A stretch of 64,000 nt of DNA from Crossiella sp. S99.2 (GTDB taxonomy: Bacteria > Actinomycetota > Actinomycetes > Mycobacteriales > Pseudonocardiaceae), in contig NZ_JALMDK010000011.1 of NCBI RefSeq assembly GCF_023094165.1, positions 62,001 through 126,000 of the forward strand, given 5' to 3'. The notes beneath the pieces were generated by a model. The model did no database searches and was not told where the DNA came from. It saw only the letters and a program-made list of their open reading frames with translations. The position numbers were made by a program, and so were the translations under genes. This document shows positions 24,725 to 32,844 of the stretch, piece after piece. The number at the start of each line of letters is the position of its first letter. The stretch's first letter is position 1.

Positions 24725-25180
24725 ATGAGCGCCATCGACCACTACCTGCAACGGATCATCCTGCGCGGCGCCGAGGAGGCCCAGGCCGAGGCGGGCAGCA
24801 CCATCGAGGCCCAGCACCTGTTGCTGGCCATCGCCGCCGAACCCGATCCGGTGCTCGCCGCCGCCGGGCTGGACCGGGCCGCGATCCGGGCCGCCCTGGA
24901 CACCGAGTTCGCGCACAGCCTGGCCGCCGCCGGGGTGGACCGCGCCGCCTTCGACCTGCGGTCCACGCCGAGCCCGGACCGGCCGAACAAGGTGGGCGCC
25001 TCGGCGAAACTGGCGCTGGAGCGGGGATTCGCCCAGGCCAAACGCAAGAAAGACCTGCGGCCCGCGCACATCACGCTCGGCGTGCTGCTCGCCGAGGTCG
25101 GCACCGTGCCCAGGGCGCTCGCGCTGGCCGGGATCGACCGCGCCGGACTGACCGAGCAGCTCAGTCGCCAGACCGCCTGA
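24725..25180 (+). CDS. Clp protease N-terminal (ClpA/B/C substrate-adaptor) domain protein
   Basis: A 151-residue stand-alone Clp-N protein, without AAA+ or protease domain. Two repeats are visible: I-E-A-Q-H-L-L-L-A-I-A-A-E-P in the first half and L-R-P-A-H-I-T-L-G-V-L-L-A-E-V in the second, as in the ClpC/ClpA N-domain. Stand-alone Clp-N proteins may bind substrates or adaptors for ClpC. Middle of a three-gene operon (2 bp after the HTH gene, 15 bp before the hydrolase). Confidence 0.85.
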   Translation: MSAIDHYLQRIILRGAEEAQAEAGSTIEAQHLLLAIAAEPDPVLAAAGLDRAAIRAALDTEFAHSLAAAGVDRAAFDLRSTPSPDRPNKVGASAKLALERGFAQAKRKKDLRPAHITLGVLLAEVGTVPRALALAGIDRAGLTEQLSRQTA

Positions 25181-25195
25181 ACCCGAGAGGACACC

Positions 25196-26230
25196 ATGCA
25201 GCTCCAACCGGTCCTGGACCGTGCCATCACCGAGGGCGGAGTGCCCGGCATCCTGGCCGAGTCCCACTCCCCCGACGGCAGCCAGTTCGCCACCGCGGGC
25301 ACCGCCGATACCAGCACTGGCGGTAAGCGCTTACCCACGCACCGCTTCCGCATCGGCAGCACCACCAAGACCTTCGTCGCCACCGTGCTGCTGCAACTCG
25401 CCGCGGAGAACCTGCTCACCCTGGCGGACACCGTCGAGCACTGGCTGCCGGGCCTGGTGCGCAACGGATCCGCGATCACCCTGCGCCAGTTGCTCAACCA
25501 CACCAGCGGTTTGTTCAGCCACACCGACGACCAGGCCGCACTGAGCACCAAGGATCGTTACACCCCAACGGAACTCGTCGCGGTCGCGATGGCCCACGAA
25601 CCGAACTTCGCCCCCGGTACCGGCTGGGGTTACTGCAACACCAACTACGTGCTCGCCGGACTCGTGATCGAGGCTGTCACCGGCGACACCCTGGCCGGGC
25701 AGCTCACCAAGCGCATCACCGAACCGCACGGGCTCACCGCCACCTACCAGCCCCAGCCCGAGGACGAGACCATCCGCGGACCGCATTCCCGGCACTACAC
25801 CAAGCTGTTCCAGACCGATCCGGCCGCGCCGATCCACGACGCCACCGATCTCGGACACACCCCGTTCTGGGCTTCCGGGGACCTGATCTCCAGCGCGGGC
25901 GACCTGACCCGATTCTTCGGCGCGCTGCTCGCCGGTCAGCTGCTTCCCCTTGACCGGCAACGAGAAATGTTCGACACGGTGGCCGCGCCGGACTGGATCC
26001 CGGACGCCGAATACGGCCTCGGCATCTCCTCGATCCGGCTGCCCGGCGGCACGGTCTGGGGCATGGGTGGCGCGATTTTCGGTTCCTGGTCCTACACCTA
26101 CGGCAGCCGGGACGGCTCGCGGGTGATCTCGACCAATGTCAACGGCGACTGGGCCGAGCACCCCACCGGTTCGCCGCTGGGCATCGTCACCGAAGTGATC
26201 TCCACTCAGCTCTGCCCCGTCACGCGCTGA
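25196..26230 (+). CDS. Serine hydrolase, beta-lactamase family, apparently cytoplasmic
   Basis: A 344-residue member of the same family as the two genes at the window start, but without a signal peptide. S-T-T-K (near residue 54) and Y-C-N-T-N are intact. The third motif, H-N-G in the relatives, reads W-G-M-G-G, so the conserved His is replaced by Met. The GAGAGGA ribosome site precedes ATG 25196. Last gene of the HTH/Clp-N operon. Lack of export and the changed motif suggest an intracellular role or loss of activity. Confidence 0.8.
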   Translation: MQLQPVLDRAITEGGVPGILAESHSPDGSQFATAGTADTSTGGKRLPTHRFRIGSTTKTFVATVLLQLAAENLLTLADTVEHWLPGLVRNGSAITLRQLLNHTSGLFSHTDDQAALSTKDRYTPTELVAVAMAHEPNFAPGTGWGYCNTNYVLAGLVIEAVTGDTLAGQLTKRITEPHGLTATYQPQPEDETIRGPHSRHYTKLFQTDPAAPIHDATDLGHTPFWASGDLISSAGDLTRFFGALLAGQLLPLDRQREMFDTVAAPDWIPDAEYGLGISSIRLPGGTVWGMGGAIFGSWSYTYGSRDGSRVISTNVNGDWAEHPTGSPLGIVTEVISTQLCPVTR

Positions 26231-26270
26231 ACCGGTAGCCTCCCACTCCGCCCAGCGTGAAGGAGGCCCC

Positions 26271-27635
26271 ATGGCCGTGCGATTCCGCGCGTGTTTGGCC
26301 GCAACCACCCTGTTGCTGACCGTGACCGCGCCGCCCGCCCTCGCCGGGCCCACCGCCACTGCCTTCTACCTCGACCCGGTGCACGGCTCCCCCACCAACC
26401 CCGGCACCTCCGCCGCGCCCTGGCGCACCCTGGAGGAGGTCCTCGCCTCGGGACGCGTCTTCGCCGCGGGCGACATCCTGTACCTGCGCACCGGAAACCA
26501 CGGCACCCCGGTCGTCCACGGCGGCGTTCCCACGGGCGGTCGCACCATCCGGGCGCAGGCGGGGCACACCCCGCGGTTGCGCGGCCTGCGGTTCCAGTCG
26601 GGCGCCACCGGGTGGACGGTGTCGGGGGTGCTGGTGTCGCCTTCGGAGGCGGGTGGCGCGTTCGGCAATGGCAACCTGGTCCAGTTCGACAGTGGCGCCA
26701 CCGGAAACACCCTGCGCGACTCCCAGCTGCGCGCGGCCCCGGACGCCGTGGCCGCGGAGTGGGGCAACAACGACTGGGTCGGCCGCAGTGGCACCGCGGT
26801 GCTGGTGTCGGGGGCGCGGAATCTGGTGCTGGACAACCGGATCCGCAATGTCCGCAATGGAGTGATGGTGGAGCGGACCTCCAAGGCCGGGGCGGGCGGG
26901 ACCGGGACGGTGGTGCGCGGCAACCGGGTCGAGCATTTCTGGGAGGATGCCTTCCGCTGCAAGGTGAGCGGGTGCGTGGTCGAGTACAACCGGGCGGTGA
27001 ACAGCTACGCGGTGGTGCCGCCCGGCATGGAGGACGATCCGCCGCACCGGGACATGTTCCAGAGCTATCGCGGGGACGGCAGCTTCACCGAGATCGCCGA
27101 TGTGGTGTTGCGCGGCAACGTCTTCCTCAGCCGCCAGGGCACCCGCTACACCCGGATCCCGTTCCAGTACAACGGGAAGTACACCACCCAGGGCATCGGC
27201 TGTTTCGACGGACCGTACCGGAACTGGACCGTCGAGAACAACGTGGTCCTGGTCGAGGTCGGCCTCGCCCTTGCCCTGTATGGGATCGACGACAGCCGAA
27301 TCGTCAACAACACCATCGTGCCCGGCCCGCTGGGCAACGCCAGCGAGTTGCGGATCATGCCGGAGAAGGGCGGGAACCCGGCCGAGCGCAACGTGATCCG
27401 CAACAACCTGGTGCATCAGCTCAACATCGGCGCTGCGGTGAACTCCAGGCAGAGCAACAACATCACCGTCGGCACGGCCTACGACCGCTACTTCGTCGAC
27501 CAGGCCACGCACGACGTGCGGCTGAAGCCGGGCAGTCCGGCGATCGACGCGGGCACCGTGCTGGACGCGCCCGCGATCGACGCCGACCGGCAGTCCCGCA
27601 CGCTGCCGTATGACGTTGGGGCCTATGAGTTCTGA
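26271..27635 (+). CDS. Secreted right-handed parallel beta-helix protein
   Basis: A 454-residue exported protein. The signal peptide runs to ~residue 25 (P-P-A-L-A-G). It starts with the F-Y-L-D-P-V-H-G-S-P-T-N-P-G-T-S-A-A-P-W motif typical of beta-helix polysaccharide-binding enzymes, then shows repeated N-N-x-I/V coils (V-E-N-N-V-V-L, I-V-N-N-T-I-V, I-R-N-N-L-V). It ends in D-V-G-A-Y-E-F, the usual terminus of this class. Family members are pectate lyases, epimerases or chondroitinases; no specific catalytic set was identified. GAAGGAGG precedes the ATG. Its 3' end overlaps that of the LysR gene by 13 bp. Confidence 0.8.
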   Translation: MAVRFRACLAATTLLLTVTAPPALAGPTATAFYLDPVHGSPTNPGTSAAPWRTLEEVLASGRVFAAGDILYLRTGNHGTPVVHGGVPTGGRTIRAQAGHTPRLRGLRFQSGATGWTVSGVLVSPSEAGGAFGNGNLVQFDSGATGNTLRDSQLRAAPDAVAAEWGNNDWVGRSGTAVLVSGARNLVLDNRIRNVRNGVMVERTSKAGAGGTGTVVRGNRVEHFWEDAFRCKVSGCVVEYNRAVNSYAVVPPGMEDDPPHRDMFQSYRGDGSFTEIADVVLRGNVFLSRQGTRYTRIPFQYNGKYTTQGIGCFDGPYRNWTVENNVVLVEVGLALALYGIDDSRIVNNTIVPGPLGNASELRIMPEKGGNPAERNVIRNNLVHQLNIGAAVNSRQSNNITVGTAYDRYFVDQATHDVRLKPGSPAIDAGTVLDAPAIDADRQSRTLPYDVGAYEF

Positions 27636-28516
27636 GCTTCCAGGGCGCAGCGCAGGAAGTCCTGCACGACCGGGTTCGCCTCGGCCGCGGGCGTCCACGC
27701 GACGCCGACCACGGTGGGACTCACCCCGGTGACCGGCCGGTAGACCACGCCGGGCCGGGCGTAGAACCGGGCGCTGGATTCGGGGGCCAGGGCGATGCCG
27801 TAGCCGTTGGCGATCGCGCTGAGCCAGTCGTCGGGCTGGTCGGTGACCGCGCCGATCCGCACCGGGTGGCCCTCGCGTTCCTCGGCGGCCAGCCAATAAT
27901 CGCGCCACTGCCCGGTTTCGGCGGGGGCGGCCACGAACGGCTCGTCCCACAGCTCGCGGAAGTCGATCTCGGCCCGGCCGGCCAGTGGATGTGTTGCGGC
28001 CAGGGCGATCCAGCGCGGTTCGGTGCACAACTCGGCCACCCTGAACACCTCCTGACCGGGAAAAGGCAGGCGTAGCAAGGCGATGTCCACCTCGCCGGTG
28101 GCCAGGCCCGCGGTCGGATTGGACCAGGATGCCTGGCGCATGTCCACCCGCCAGCCCGGCCGTAACGCGCTGAACCCGGCGATGATCCGCGGCGTGGCCT
28201 CGTTGGCCGCGCTGGCGATGAATCCCACCCGCAGCACCCTGGCCGCCCGGCCGGCCACGTCCCTGGTCTCGCGCAGCACCTCGTCCCACCCGGCGAGCAG
28301 GCCGGGCACCCGGTCGGCCAGGGCCTGGCCCGCCTCGGTGAGCGCCATCCCGGCCCGGGACCGGATGAACAGCGCGAGCCCGAGCTGGTCCTCCAGGCGC
28401 CGGATCTGCTTGGTCAGCGCGGGCTGGGACACATACAGCCGCTCGGCCGCCCGGCTGAGCGTGCCGTGCTCGGCCACGGCGGCGAAGTAGCGCAGCAACC
28501 GCAGGTCCACATCCAT
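27623..28516 (-). CDS. LysR-type transcriptional regulator
   Basis: A 297-residue LysR protein. The HTH is L-S-R-A-A-E-R-L-Y-V-S-Q-P-A-L-T-K-Q-I near residues 18-38; the two-lobe effector domain starts near 90. ATG at 28516 is leaderless: TAACCT on the minus strand (28523-28528) is 6 nt upstream. Divergent from the DoxX-like gene across 61 bp, so it very likely controls that gene; a T-N11-A type site may lie in the gap, where TGGACGCG is repeated. Effector unknown. Confidence 0.82.
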   Translation of the reverse strand: MDVDLRLLRYFAAVAEHGTLSRAAERLYVSQPALTKQIRRLEDQLGLALFIRSRAGMALTEAGQALADRVPGLLAGWDEVLRETRDVAGRAARVLRVGFIASAANEATPRIIAGFSALRPGWRVDMRQASWSNPTAGLATGEVDIALLRLPFPGQEVFRVAELCTEPRWIALAATHPLAGRAEIDFRELWDEPFVAAPAETGQWRDYWLAAEEREGHPVRIGAVTDQPDDWLSAIANGYGIALAPESSARFYARPGVVYRPVTGVSPTVVGVAWTPAAEANPVVQDFLRCALEAQNS

Positions 28517-28522
28517 GCCACC

Positions 28523-28528
28523 AGGTTA
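28523..28528 (-). promoter_or_regulatory. -10 box of leaderless LysR gene
   Basis: Reads TAACCT on the minus strand, 6 nt before ATG 28516. Immediately beside the two TGGACGCG copies in the divergent gap. Confidence 0.45.
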
Positions 28529-28577
28529 TGGACGCGGGTATTGGACGCGCACCCGGACTCGCCGGGAGGCTGGTCGC

Positions 28578-28928
28578 ATGTCCACCGCCTACCTGTTGCT
28601 CGCCCTGGCCACCATCCTGGTCAACACCGCCGCCGCCATCGCCGACTTCGCCGGGGCCAAGTTCGTGCGGGCCAATTCCAGCGAGCTGAACCTGCCCACG
28701 TCCTGGATCCTGCCCCTGGGCCTGCTCAAGGCCGCGGGCGCGGCCGGGCTCGTGCTCGGCCTGCTCGGTTTCCGCCCGCTCGGCCTGGCCGCGGCGATCG
28801 GCCTGACGCTGTTCTTCCTGGGCGCCAGCCTGGTGCACCTGCGGGCCAGGGTGTTCCACAACATCGCCGCGCCACTGGCCTTCCTGGCCCTGGCGGTGGC
28901 CACGCTGGTGCTGGACCTGGCCCGCTGA
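28578..28928 (+). CDS. DoxX-like four-helix membrane protein
   Basis: A 116-residue integral membrane protein with four predicted helices, of the DoxX-like class (F-V-R-A-N-S-S-E-L-N-L-P-T-S-W after helix 1, L-G-L-L-K-A-A-G-A-A-G-L in helix 2). GGGAGG precedes the ATG at 28578. Divergent partner of the LysR gene. Function unknown; DoxX relatives take part in membrane redox processes. Confidence 0.75.
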   Translation: MSTAYLLLALATILVNTAAAIADFAGAKFVRANSSELNLPTSWILPLGLLKAAGAAGLVLGLLGFRPLGLAAAIGLTLFFLGASLVHLRARVFHNIAAPLAFLALAVATLVLDLAR

Positions 28929-28929
28929 C

Positions 28930-29793
28930 TCAGCCGGGCGCGACGACCACCACCACGGTCCGGTTCCGGGCCGCCGCCTCCGGACCGTGGAACGGGGCCT
29001 CGGTCTGTTCGGCGGTGGCCACGGTGATGGCGCTCAACGGCAGCCCCGGCCCGGCCAGCACCGCGGCCGCCGCGCTCGCCCGGCCCAGCGCCACGGTGGA
29101 CCCGCCACTGGCCGGTCCGCCGGGCAGCGCGACCCCGTGGCCCAGCACGGTGACCCGCACCGCCGTACCGCGCAACCGTTGTGCCCACTCGGCCAGGGCC
29201 CGGCGACCGGCGGCGGTGAACCGGTTGCCGCCCGGCTGGAACAGCCCATCCGCGAACACGATCCGCAGCTCCCGCCCGGCCCGGTGCACCTGGGTCCCGG
29301 GCGCGGCAAGGGTTTCGGCCAGTCCGGCCAGCCGAGGGTCAGTGGCGGCGGTGGGCGGCGCCGGGGTCGAGGAGACCGGCGGGCTGGACGTGGCGGTCGC
29401 CATCGGCGTCACCTCGGCCTGGCCGGACAGTCCGATCGGCAGCACCACCGCCGCGGCGACCACCAGCACGGCCGCCGCCGCCCCACCCAGCGCGAGCACC
29501 GGCACCGGTTTCCGCCGCCGCCTGCCCTCGCTGATCTCCGCGATCAACGCGCACCCGGCCAGTGCAGCCGGATCCTCGGGCCGCAGCTCCAGGACCCGTT
29601 TCCAGGCCCGGTCCGCGGCGGCCAGGTCGCCGAGCTGGGCGTGCACCCGAGCCTGGAGGTCCAGCACCACCGGCTGGTCATCCGCTTGGGCGGCAAGCAC
29701 TGTCAGCGCCTCGGCGGGTTTGCCGGCGCGGGCCAGCGCGGCGGCTTCGGCGGCGGCCAGGGCGGCGGTCAGTTCGGTCAGCGCGGCGGTCAT
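28930..29793 (-). CDS. TPR-containing membrane protein with OmpA-like C-terminal domain
   Basis: A 287-residue protein, last gene of the seven-gene FHA-kinase-Hsp70 operon. Residues ~10-90 are TPR-like helices (L-D-L-Q-A-R-V-H-A-Q-L-G-D-L-A-A-A-D-R-A), a membrane helix follows at ~98-122, then a Pro/Ser/Thr linker, then an OmpA-like domain (~155-287) ending A-A-A-R-N-R-T-V-V-V. The OmpA-like fold binds peptidoglycan in many proteins, so this gene may link a cytoplasmic TPR platform to the wall. Start overlaps the Hsp70 stop by four bases (ATGA). Confidence 0.75.
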   Translation of the reverse strand: MTAALTELTAALAAAEAAALARAGKPAEALTVLAAQADDQPVVLDLQARVHAQLGDLAAADRAWKRVLELRPEDPAALAGCALIAEISEGRRRRKPVPVLALGGAAAAVLVVAAAVVLPIGLSGQAEVTPMATATSSPPVSSTPAPPTAATDPRLAGLAETLAAPGTQVHRAGRELRIVFADGLFQPGGNRFTAAGRRALAEWAQRLRGTAVRVTVLGHGVALPGGPASGGSTVALGRASAAAAVLAGPGLPLSAITVATAEQTEAPFHGPEAAARNRTVVVVVAPG

Positions 29794-32297
29794 CGCTTGC
29801 CGCCCAGGCCGTTGCGGGCCTGCACGCCGCCGCGCGGGTCGGACATGGTGGCCGGCATCAGCCCGCGCAGGCGCTGGTTGACCCCGGGCAGCGCGCCGAG
29901 GTCGTTGCGGGCGATGGCCTGTTCGCCTTCCCTGATCAGCTCCCGCGCCCTGGTCCGGGAGGTGAGCTGGTGCGCGTTCTGCCGGAAGTAGTGGAACACC
30001 TGGATGTCCAGGGTGCCGTCCCGGCGCAGCAGCAGGATCTCCAGGTCGCCCAGGCGGCTCAGCAGTTCCTCGACCGCGCCGGGATCGCCGTCCCGGCGGG
30101 CGATTTCCGCGCGGCGTTCGATCTCGGCCAGTTCGGCGCGGTCCTCGGCGTCGCCGAGCTGGCGGACCATCTCGCGCAGCGCGCTGATCGCGGTGGTCAG
30201 CTCGGCGAGGAGGGCGGGCAGCCGGACGTCGGTCTCCACCTCGTCGAGCACCGCCTGGATCTCACGCAGTTTCTGATCGGCCGCCGCGGCACTGCCCGCG
30301 CTGGTGTGCGCGGCCCGGACCTCGCATCTGGCCTGTTCCAGTTGTCGCCCCTGTTCCAGTTCGGTCAACCGGGTGCGGGCGGCGGAGGAGCCCGCGCGGT
30401 CGGCGTCGGCCCGCAGTTCGGCCAGCCGGGTCTCGACCTCGGCCTGCGCGCGTTCCAGTTCGGCCACCTCGGGTGCGCGCACCGAGGACAGGTCGATCTG
30501 CGCCTCGAACTGCTCGTCCACCAGGGGGACCTCGGCGATCACACCGACCCTGCGGTTCTCGTCGACCTCGAAGGTGATCTCCACATCGGTGCCCATGGGC
30601 AGGTCCAGCCGCACGTCCCGGGGCCGGATCTCGATCATCCCGACCCGCATGTTCCGGTCCGCGCGGCCGCGTTCGCCCTCCACGATCGGGATCCGGATGA
30701 GTGCCTCGGCGTCGGTGCGGCGCAAGGCCACCGTGGTCTGGAAGGTCTCGTGCGCCACCGCGGGCAGCCGGGCGCCCTTGACCAGCATGGCGTGGAAGGT
30801 CCCGTCGGCCTGGCCGAGGCCGAGGGAGTTGGTGAGCACGGTGCCGCCGGGTTCGTTGAGCCAGTGCCGGATGCTGATCTCCTTTGGTGTCACCGTTTCC
30901 CGGTGGCCGGCCGGGTTGATCAGCGAGACGGTGAAGGTGGAGGTGGTCTGCTCGCCGAGCACAACCTCGGTGAGGAAGCCGCCGTTGCTGTCCAGCGCCA
31001 GGTTCGGGGTGCAGAACGGCGGCTGCCCGGCGGGGTTGTCCAGCACCACCTCGTACCCGTCCCAGTCCATTGTGGAGGGTGTGCGGAACCGTCCGGCGAC
31101 GGCCACCTCGGTGAGGCCGGTGGTGCGCGGGTACTCGGCGTCCAGGATGAACTGCCCGGCCACCGGCACCGCGAGCGCCGGTTCCCCCGGGACCGTGCTG
31201 GCGAAGACCGCCGCCCCACGCGCGACCACGGTGGTGGGGTCCTGGCTGTGGTCCAGCTCGATGCCCAGGCCCAGGTCTGGATCGGCCAGCCGGGCCCGCA
31301 GGCCGGGCGCCAGGGTCGCGCCGCCGACCAGCAGCAGCCGGTCGATATCGTCGGTGTCCAGGTTGGCCTTGGCCAGCGCGCCCCGGCACAGGCTGATCGC
31401 GTTGACGTAGAAGGGCTCGGCGATCCGGTCCACCTCGTCCCGGCGCAGGGTGAACTCGAAGTTCCGCTCGCTGCCGTCGGCCAGTACCAGGTCGACTTCC
31501 AGGGTGGCCTTCTCCTCCCGGGACAGCGCGATCTTCGCTTCCTCCGCGACGTGCTTGAGCTTGGCGAAGTTGCCGAGCCACGCCTTGTTGTCCCTGGTGA
31601 AGCCGTCCAACCGGAACTCGCGGGCCACGGCGGGGGCGAGCACCTGATCCACGATGGCCCAGTCGATGAGCTTGCCGCCCAAATGCGGATCGCCCGCGTG
31701 GTCGAGCACCCGCAGCTCACCCTCGTAGGTGCTGACCACGGCGGCGTCGAAAGTGCCGCCGCCGAAGTCGAAGACCATCCAGTAGGCGTCCTCGCCCGCG
31801 TTCTGGAAGCCGTAGGCGAAGGCCGCCGCGGTCGGTTCCTGCACCAGCGGGCAGGCGCCGAACCCGGCCAGTGCCGCGGCCGCGCTGGTGGCCTCGTTCT
31901 GGTGCAACCGGAACGCGGCGGGCACGGTGATCACCGCGGCGGCCGGCGCGGCTCGCAACTGGTGCTCGGCGTCGGCGCGCAGCGAGCGCAGCACCCTGGC
32001 GGAGAGTTCTGGTGGGGTGAGGCTGACCCCGGCCGCCGGGAATTCCCGGCTGGTCTCGGCCAGGCCCATCTCCTGTTTGAACTCCAGGTGCACGTTGGCC
32101 CAGTCCTTGGCGTGTACCAGGCGTTCCTTGGCCCGCCTGCCCACCCGCACCTCGCCCGCCCGGCTCATCCACACCGCCGAGGGCGTGTAGTCCCAGCCTT
32201 CGTTGTTCTTGATCACCGTCACCTCGCCGTCGGCGAAGACCGCCATCGCGCTGTTGGTGGTGCCGAGGTCGATGCCGAAATCGATGGTGTCACTCAT
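29790..32297 (-). CDS. Divergent Hsp70 with C-terminal coiled coil
   Basis: An 835-residue Hsp70-family ATPase. The nucleotide domain (~1-380) has I-D-L-G-T-T-N-S, V-F-D-F-G-G-G-T-F-D and L-L-V-G-G-A-T, all the core phosphate and adenosine motifs. A beta substrate-binding domain follows (~480-590; H-E-T-F-Q-T-T-V and V-E-I-T-F-E-V-D). In place of the alpha lid is a long charged coiled coil (~610-740) and a C-terminal ~90-residue helical part; there is no EEVD-like tail. It is not the housekeeping DnaK, which is shorter and lies with grpE-dnaJ elsewhere. ATG at 32297 overlaps the GrpE-like gene by 8 bp. Confidence 0.88.
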   Translation of the reverse strand: MSDTIDFGIDLGTTNSAMAVFADGEVTVIKNNEGWDYTPSAVWMSRAGEVRVGRRAKERLVHAKDWANVHLEFKQEMGLAETSREFPAAGVSLTPPELSARVLRSLRADAEHQLRAAPAAAVITVPAAFRLHQNEATSAAAALAGFGACPLVQEPTAAAFAYGFQNAGEDAYWMVFDFGGGTFDAAVVSTYEGELRVLDHAGDPHLGGKLIDWAIVDQVLAPAVAREFRLDGFTRDNKAWLGNFAKLKHVAEEAKIALSREEKATLEVDLVLADGSERNFEFTLRRDEVDRIAEPFYVNAISLCRGALAKANLDTDDIDRLLLVGGATLAPGLRARLADPDLGLGIELDHSQDPTTVVARGAAVFASTVPGEPALAVPVAGQFILDAEYPRTTGLTEVAVAGRFRTPSTMDWDGYEVVLDNPAGQPPFCTPNLALDSNGGFLTEVVLGEQTTSTFTVSLINPAGHRETVTPKEISIRHWLNEPGGTVLTNSLGLGQADGTFHAMLVKGARLPAVAHETFQTTVALRRTDAEALIRIPIVEGERGRADRNMRVGMIEIRPRDVRLDLPMGTDVEITFEVDENRRVGVIAEVPLVDEQFEAQIDLSSVRAPEVAELERAQAEVETRLAELRADADRAGSSAARTRLTELEQGRQLEQARCEVRAAHTSAGSAAAADQKLREIQAVLDEVETDVRLPALLAELTTAISALREMVRQLGDAEDRAELAEIERRAEIARRDGDPGAVEELLSRLGDLEILLLRRDGTLDIQVFHYFRQNAHQLTSRTRARELIREGEQAIARNDLGALPGVNQRLRGLMPATMSDPRGGVQARNGLGGKR

Positions 32298-32844
32298 GAT
32301 TGGCCTCCCCTGAGCCGTCTGCCGGGGGAAAGCCGACCAGGACCTGCCCCATCTGGATCCGTTTTTCGTTGACGTACACCGAGGGCCGGACCGTCTCGGT
32401 CACCACCTCGCCGGTGACCTCCGGGTTCTCCTCGTAGGCCAGCACTTCCAGGGACAGTCCGGCGTTGTAGCTCACGCCGGTGTGGTCCTGGATCCGCACG
32501 CCCGCCGCGTCCAGGGATTCCTGGACGGTGCGCAGGAAGCGGGCGATCTGGCGGCCCTCCCGCGAGGTGTCCGCCTCGGACCGGTAGATCTTGCGCCGGG
32601 CCTTCCATAGGTGGGTGGCGGCCACCGCCAGGTCCCGCTCGGCCAGCGGTGGTTGCTGCCGCGGCGGCGGCTGGGTGAGCACGGCGGTCAGTTCCGCGGC
32701 CAGCTCGGTCAGCCGGGTCCGATCGGCGGCGTCCCAGGCGGGTTCGGCTATGCGGAACGGCCGGTGCTGGCGGTGTTGCCGCAGTCCGGCGCGGAACCGG
32801 CGCCACCTCATGCTGACTCCTTCACTGTGGTTGCCGGGGCTCAT
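32290..32844 (-). CDS. GrpE-like nucleotide exchange factor (diverged)
   Basis: A 184-residue protein. A helical N-terminal half is followed by residues ~120-170 that resemble the GrpE beta domain: G-V-R-I-Q-D-H-T-G, then G-E-V-V-T-E-T-V-R-P-S-V-Y, then a Q-V-L-V-G-F ending. Its place just before an Hsp70 gene supports a role in ADP release. Similarity is weak, so the call rests partly on context. Start ATG at 32844 overlaps the previous stop (ATGA); an internal ATG at 32811 is possible. Confidence 0.65.
   Translation of the reverse strand: MSPGNHSEGVSMRWRRFRAGLRQHRQHRPFRIAEPAWDAADRTRLTELAAELTAVLTQPPPRQQPPLAERDLAVAATHLWKARRKIYRSEADTSREGRQIARFLRTVQESLDAAGVRIQDHTGVSYNAGLSLEVLAYEENPEVTGEVVTETVRPSVYVNEKRIQMGQVLVGFPPADGSGEANHE

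Noticed and set aside
29562..32372. Very long plus-strand open frame opposite the Hsp70 gene
   Set aside because: It is the antisense shadow of a GC-rich gene; composition is Gly/Pro/Arg/His rich with no domain, and the minus strand has a complete Hsp70.
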